Shown here one piece after another: positions 58,546 through 64,000 of a DNA stretch of 64,000 bases. The position numbers and the translations under genes were made by a program. This stretch comes from Wurfbainia villosa. Lineage: Eukaryota; Streptophyta; Magnoliopsida; Zingiberales; Zingiberaceae. Numbering within the stretch: position 1 is the first letter of the stretch; each line of letters opens with the position of its first letter. The stretch is taken from the NCBI GenBank assembly GCA_025175895.1, contig CM045998.1, forward strand, positions 14,431,153-14,495,152, in the 5' to 3' direction. Under the pieces are notes generated by a model. That model was not told where the DNA came from, did no database searches, and saw only the letters and a list, made by a program, of their open reading frames with translations.

Positions 58546-59010
58546 ATGGCTTCGGCGGAGCACCCCATTGAGATTTCTTCAGATTCTAACTCTTTTGAGC
58601 TGCACGACTGGACCACTGAAGACTCAGAGGAATCTTAGACACGTTCGACGACAACTTCATCCTTTCACCCCCTTCCTTTTCCATCTTTAACCACTGTTCC
58701 ATCCCCTCCAGCAAGGAGGTCCTTTCGAGCACCCTTCCCTTCCTTCCGCAATCGGGTATGGAACCCTCCTTTGACATGGGAATACACAATAGGAGAATCC
58801 CGGGCCTCTGCTGAACTTCCTCCGCTTCCGTCGGCCATAGCTTTCATTCCAGTCTCTCCGACGAGAATTCATCCTCCCTCTTTTGATGAAGCTCCACCAG
58901 CGATACCTCCTGCTCAAGGCGATCTCTACAGAGTCATCTTGGCGCCTTCCCCCTCGGAGGAGCCTCCTAACAATCCTCCTATTAAGAATAATCATAAAAA
59001 GCCCAAGTAG
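58546..59010 (+). pseudogene. antisense gene B, copy 2 (frame broken)
   Basis: Same start (MASAEHPIEISSDSNSFE) and same C-terminal 79 codons (58,771-59,010) as copy 1, but 58,598-58,735 differs in several closely spaced indels that break the frame. Either copy could be the erroneous one. Confidence 0.45.
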
Positions 59011-59352
59011 TTTAAATGATGTAACTACTCTCAAGTATGTTAATAAAAAGGAAGAAAGGAATTGATGTCCATTCTTTTTGTTTTCTTGTAAAGGTAGGGC
59101 ATCTGCCATTAGAAAAGACTACAATCTTATCTGAACATATTTTCCCTTACTGCTTCCATGGTGTTCGGACCATCTCTCTCATAGTTACTGTACTAGCAAC
59201 TTTTTACCTACTGTCTTTACGCTTCTCCTTCTTTATTGGCATTTATTATTTTTATCTCCTCTGCGAATAAATGCACCTTCCTCCTTCATCGTTATAAGGA
59301 CCTCCAACCATCATTGCGCGACATCCATCTTCTCTTTTCTCTTCTCCTCGTC

Positions 59353-59631
59353 ATGGAAGAAACTTCTAAACAAGGCAGCATTTCTTCTCCTTCTGAGAAA
59401 AAGATCGAAGAACAATGCTATATCGCTAACTTGGAGGAACAGGTGAAATACCTGCAGCGGCGATTGAGGGAAGCCTCTACCAATAACTACTCTTTGCGCC
59501 AGCAACTAGCAGTGTCCCAGAAAGACCTGTCTAAGCACATCTTCCTGCAACAATCATACCTTCGGCAACTATGGCGCCAACCCCAGCCACGCAAAGAAGC
59601 TTCGTCAGTACCTCCCAACAAAGAACTGTAA
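59353..59631 (+). CDS. antisense gene C, copy 2 (longer form, 92 residues)
   Basis: Identical to copy 1 for 73 residues, then continues WRQPQPRKEASSVPPNKEL to TAA where copy 1 has a stop. The patch at the C-terminus (59,570-59,625) is one of the dense copy-to-copy differences. An upstream in-frame extension to 59,236 exists but is less likely, given the ATG context at 59,353. Confidence 0.45.
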   Translation: MEETSKQGSISSPSEKKIEEQCYIANLEEQVKYLQRRLREASTNNYSLRQQLAVSQKDLSKHIFLQQSYLRQLWRQPQPRKEASSVPPNKEL

Positions 59632-59889
59632 TGCCCTATAAATAAGGGTTTCTTTTTCTATTTTCTTCTTGTGAAAGAATTGTAATATGTAATCTTTCCG
59701 AAATAATGAACTTTCTGAAATGTAAGCCTTCACCTCTACTTTTTTCGCTTATCTTCTTCTTCCGACATTTCTCGGGCTATGTCAAATTTTATCTTCCTCG
59801 TATGGAAATCAAATAGACGTATCGCCTTTTCACCCTTCCATTACGTAGGGATCATGCATATACCTTCCCCATACGAAAATAAAATGATA

Positions 59890-60548
59890 TATCCGTTCCA
59901 CCACCACGACACCACCACACGGGATAAAATATATAGTTGAGTGAAAACTCAACTCTTTCGATCCGCCACCACACGGGGATAAAATAATGTATAGTTGAGG
60001 AATAAACTCAACAATTCCGTTTCACAGGGATAAAACAATATGCAGTTGAGGAGTGATCTCAACTCTTCCGTTCCGCCACCACACGGGGATAAAATAAAAT
60101 ATAGCTGAGCAATGAACTCAACTCTTCCGCTTCACGGGGATAAAATAATATGCAGTTGAGGAGTGACCTCAACTCTTCCGTTCCACAACCACACGGGGAT
60201 AAAAATAATATATAGTTGAGTGAAAACTCAACTCTTCCGATCCACCACCACACGGGGATAAAATAATGTATAGTTGAGGAATAAACTCAACTCTTCCGTT
60301 TCACGGGAATAAAATAATATGCAGTTGAGGAGTGACCTCAACTCTTCCATTCCACCACTGCACGGGGATAAAATAATGTATAGTTGAGGAATAAACTCAA
60401 CTCTTCCGTTTCACGGGGATAAAATAATATGCAGCTTGAGGAGTGACCTCAACTCTTCCGTTCCGCCACCACACGGGGATAAAATAATATATAGTTGAGG
60501 AATAAACTCAACTATTCCGTTCCACCACCACACGGGGATAAAATAATA
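59890..60548. repeat. hairpin tandem array, copy 2 (about 12 units)
   Basis: Same units as 37,190-38,271 but about 400 bp shorter, accounting for most of the change in offset between the tandem copies. The missing units are at the left end. Confidence 0.85.
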
Positions 60549-60781
60549 GCGACCAAGGCCTTCTGTATAAAGAGTGCGCTGCTTTCGTGCCGCTATTCTT
60601 TCTTCCTTCATCTTGAAGGTGAACACCCTCATCCATCCCCTCATATGAAAGCAAGGGTTTTAACAAATAACGGGCCATCAGAGGCATAAATCATCATTTT
60701 TCTTTTTCTCAGGGCCTTCCTTTCTATAAACTAGGAGCCCAATAACCATCGCAAGCCCATTACCCCCTCCTTTTAGAGGGG

Positions 60782-62781
60782 ATGCTTTATCTTTCCTTTC
60801 TTCTATTACCTTTTACTTCGCCTTTTTCTTCGTCCATTCTTCTTTTCACCGCCATCTTAGGTGCTCCAATCATTAATTCCAGCGCTCTTCCTCTTTCTTT
60901 GGCGTGCATGATGCATTCCTTTTTCTACCGAGATATAGCGAACCGTTACTCACAAATCCAACGGGGTGAGATTCAGTCGCCAGCATCAACTTTGCCCTCA
61001 CCTTCATCTCTTACCCCCACACCTGTTTCATCTCTCCCTTCGCCTCCACCTTCGCCGAAAACTCTTATCTCCTCCCCTCCAAAGGAGACTAGGGTAGCCA
61101 GTTCAGCCTCACCCCCAATGTTACTTATAAACCCTAACTCTCCCATTTTTTCCCCTTCCACCTTGGGTATCCAGAAATCGCCCCCTCTCTCATCGCAACC
61201 TGAAGATGAACATAGAGAGGTGGTGCGTCAACGCCTAGCGACGACAAATGCTCCTGCCTTCGTCTCTTCTCCCCCATCGAAGCATTCTCCCTTACCTAAA
61301 CCCATGATAGTTGATATTCCCCCATTGCTAATTTCCTCCGTCCTCCATAACTTAGAGGACGTTTCGCCGCCGTTGAACACAGATCAGGATCCCTCTACTT
61401 TTCACCCTCCCAGTGAAGAATTTTCCATCCCAGTGCTCTCTATATCTTCCTCCCCAAACTCCTCACTGGACCAATCCCCTTCCACAAATTCTTCTATACC
61501 TATCTCACAACCAACCACACTAAGTCTTCCCCCCTCTCTTTTGCTTCTCCTCCCTCGACCCCTATCTCGTTGGCCCTCTTTACAGGAGCTCCTTCTTCTT
61601 TCCCTTCTGAATCTCCAACGCAACCTCCTTTTCTCATCTTTCCTTCCCCCATCATGAGTGAGCCTTCGTCGCTGGTGTCATCCGTCCCTTCTTCTTCTTC
61701 TTCTCCCCGGGGCCTTCAGATCTTAAATTTGGAGGAACTGGTCCCCCGGATGGAAGGCCTGCACCATGCTTTAGAATTGGTATGTTTCTCGAATCGAATT
61801 CTTTAATTTTCCTCATTGAATGACTTTCTTTTGACAAACGGCTTACAGACCCTTACCAATTACCAAGAATTGGATCGCTCCCTCCAACAATATCGAGCTC
61901 AATCTCTGAAATGGGAACATCAACAACGGGAGGATCGATGGTCGCCGTAATCGAGAGAGTGCATCTTATCAGAATCGCAGCAGGTCGAGCAACCGGCGTA
62001 AGCTCGCTACCAACATCGAAAAGATGCCGAAACTATAGCGGCATTGTGAGAACAACAGTGGGCTCATACAAAATCACTATCCATCCGGCGGGATGTTCAG
62101 CCGACGCAGTCTGACCAAGAGACTTCCCCTTCTGAAGAATTAATAAACCTTCGAGAGAAGGTAGCAGAACTCCTTTGGGAGAAGCAAAAGGATTCTGATA
62201 TCATCGCCAACCTGTGGGTTCAATATCGGCAAGTGGAGGACAAAATAGGAAACCTCCGCACTCACCTGTGTAAGGAGGTACAAGAAAACTCCTCTCTAAT
62301 AACTTCTAGGGTGCATGCTCATGCCCATATACACAGGCAAGAAACTTCCCTCCAGAGGCTGGGCAATGAGCTCGTCCGCACCAGATCATACACAGAGGTG
62401 GTAGAGGGAATTTCAGCTTCAATACGCCAGAATATGGTGGATATGACGAGCCTCCTCCAGCAGGACCAAACTTCCCGAGCAAATGACATCTCGGTCCTGA
62501 CAGATGCCATTATGGAAATATCCCGGCGTTATAGTGACATGCACCGAGCCCTCCGTGAGCAACAAGAGAAGTGTCACAGGCTCCATCGGAACCGAAGTCC
62601 TGACCATCCAAACCGACAAGAGCGGTTAATAATCTTAATGTGTGACACTTATCAAGACGGGTTTAATGAGGCGATTCGGCAGTACGCTGACCAAGGACTT
62701 CCCCCTGCGAACTATCTTGCTTTCTCCTTGCATTGTGAGGCCGACTTTCGACGTTATCCGCCCGATCATTTTACATTGTAA
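60782..62781 (+). pseudogene. antisense gene D, copy 2
   Basis: As 38,502-40,525. Deletions at 60,805-60,860 change the N-terminal low-complexity region. At 61,385-61,420 the C homopolymer of copy 1 is replaced by a readable FHPPSEEFSIPV segment. The intron is conserved (61,780-61,848). At 61,918-62,015 the exon-2 coiled coil is scrambled relative to copy 1, which reads better here. C-terminal 182 codons (62,233-62,781) are identical. Confidence 0.55.
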
Positions 62782-62984
62782 CTTGATGCACTACTTTGGG
62801 ACACGACTCCCTTTTTATCTTCTTTTCTTTTCATAGCTTGCCACAAGGAATATAATATCAATGTAAATGATTCATCAATCAAACTTGAGTTCTCCACACC
62901 TCTATTCCATATTACAAATTGTCAAGTACATTCCTTCTGAACCCCCAACTCCTTTTCTCCATCACCCCTTATACAAGATGAAAA

Positions 62985-64000
62985 CGCTTTCAAGTGGATA
63001 GCGCTCGGTCGAGAAATTTCTTGCCTGTCATCCTTTAGATAATACCTCCGCCACGCAACGCTATTACTTCATATGGGCCTTCCCAGTTGAGCTAACTTTC
63101 AGATCTCCATGATTAACTGCAGAACCAAATCTCCCTCTTGAAATCTTCGGGGCATCACCTTTTTGTTAAAGGCTTGCTGCACTCTACGCTTATAAAACTC
63201 CGCTCGCCTCCGTGCCGCTTCCCTCTTTTCTTCCACCAAGTCCAACTCAGTGCTTTGAATAATTTGGTTTTGCTCCAGCTCGTAAACTTCCACTAGGGCG
63301 CTACTTAAAAGGGCTTCCACTAGAATAATGACCTCTGTCCCGTATACCAGGCTGAAAGGGGTTTCTCCCGTTGCAGTTTTTGGTGTGGTTCGGTAGGCCC
63401 ACAAGATTCCAGGCAATTCTTCCACCCAGTTTCCTCTCTGAGCCCCCAATTTGGTCTTCAGCCCTTGAATAAAAATTATGTTAGTGACCTTGACCTGCCC
63501 ATTAGCTTAAGGATGGGCTACTGAAGTAAATGTCTACTGGATATTAAGACTTTGACATCATTCCTTGATATTTTTGCCCTGGAACTGTCGCCCATTATCA
63601 CTAACTAGCCTCCGGGGAATACCATACCAGCAGACAATATTTTTCCACAAGAATTGTATTACAACATTCTCAGTGATTTTGGCAAGGGGTTCTGCTTCCA
63701 CCCACTTGGAGAAATAATCCATAGCCACCAATAGGAATTTTTCTGCAATGGTGTCACGGGCATAGAACCCACTATATCCATTCCCCACTGATCAAAAGGA
63801 CATGAAGCAACAACAGCTTTCATTAATTCAGCCGGTCGTTCGGACCAGTTACTATGCTTTTGACAGGCTGAACAACTTTGCACTATATGAGCAATGTCTT
63901 ACTGGAGGGTAGGCCAAAAGTATCCCGCTAACAAGGCCTTCCTCGCCAAAGCTCTCCCTCCCAAATGATTACTGCAACAACCTTCGTGGATCTCCCGAAG
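62985..64000 (-). pseudogene. pol: Tat integrase, copy 2 (5' part outside window)
   Basis: Core with the same HP-stop-ANGQ lesion and Glu-to-Lys change as copy 1 (about 63,480-63,520). Unlike copy 1, the segment between WKNIVCWYG and RQFQGKNIKE is nearly intact (63,558-63,788), showing that copy 1 lost bases there. The C-terminal GPY module (62,985-63,125) is scrambled by indels relative to copy 1. The window ends within the zinc-binding domain region. Confidence 0.8.

Larger units (their letters stand above)
48853..64000. repeat. tandem duplication, second copy (runs off right edge)
   Basis: Corresponds to 26,136-41,762. Offset is 22,717 at the start, 22,656-22,663 in the middle and 22,280 after the shortened hairpin array. 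Coding remnants such as 53,450-54,339 and 54,675-56,619 translate identically to copy 1. Differences are concentrated in short patches and in repeat-array length. Confidence 0.9.

Overview
The window is plant nuclear heterochromatin. It is a nest of LTR retrotransposons, a CACTA DNA transposon and a fossil pararetrovirus, and I see no ordinary host gene. The plant assignment rests on caulimovirid-type movement and coat protein remnants, a Ptta/En/Spm-type (Transposase_24) gene with GT-AG introns, initiator-tRNA-Met primer sites (TGGTATCAGAGC type), a Tat-type Ty3/gypsy element with a second (archaeal-type) RNase H, and a Sirevirus-like gag with a multiplied polypurine tract. The species cannot be read from this.

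Layout. 1-2,175: left part of a Tat-type gypsy element (minus strand; gag plus 5' LTR). 2,176-5,494, with a short tail at 23,551-23,567: an endogenous pararetrovirus fragment (coat protein, then movement protein) whose movement-protein end is duplicated as a ~1.05 kb inverted repeat. 5,495-23,550: a gypsy element with 3.6-3.75 kb LTRs (TSD ATATG, minus strand) and a decayed 3.9 kb interior. Inside it, at 12,963-19,788, sits a complete gag-only Sirevirus-like copia element (TSD AACAT). 23,568-26,393: a long copia LTR containing a 667 bp TRIM. 26,394-48,852: the interior of that copia element, split by a 5'-truncated CACTA element (to 29,173), a 15.3 kb Tat-type gypsy element (31,808-47,092, TSD ATGAC) and a 1,080 bp solo LTR (47,687-48,766, TSD TAGAT). 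48,853-64,000: a second, nearly identical copy of 26,136-41,762 in the same order, so the region is a direct tandem duplication with a 22,717 bp unit that runs off the right edge.

The Tat element is the most unusual object. Its gag-protease-RT-RNaseH-integrase runs on the minus strand (46,047 to 40,719). The ~8 kb between integrase and 3' LTR carries at least four plus-strand reading units. Three have a TATA box just upstream and two have a short in-frame GT-AG intron. The first resembles the plant 'putative gypsy type transposon' domain (Transposase_28) followed by a coiled coil. A ~1.1 kb array of ~55 bp palindromic units lies between them. Every protein-coding unit is damaged; the nonsense changes I could inspect mostly look like C-to-T (or G-to-A) transitions.

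The two tandem copies match over long stretches but differ in short dense patches where CTG/CAG/CCGG-type strings in one copy are replaced by shorter CG-containing strings in the other. The same swap separates the two Sirevirus LTRs. This looks more like systematic base-calling or polishing error at methylated sites than evolution, so fine-scale divergence here should not be used for dating without read support.
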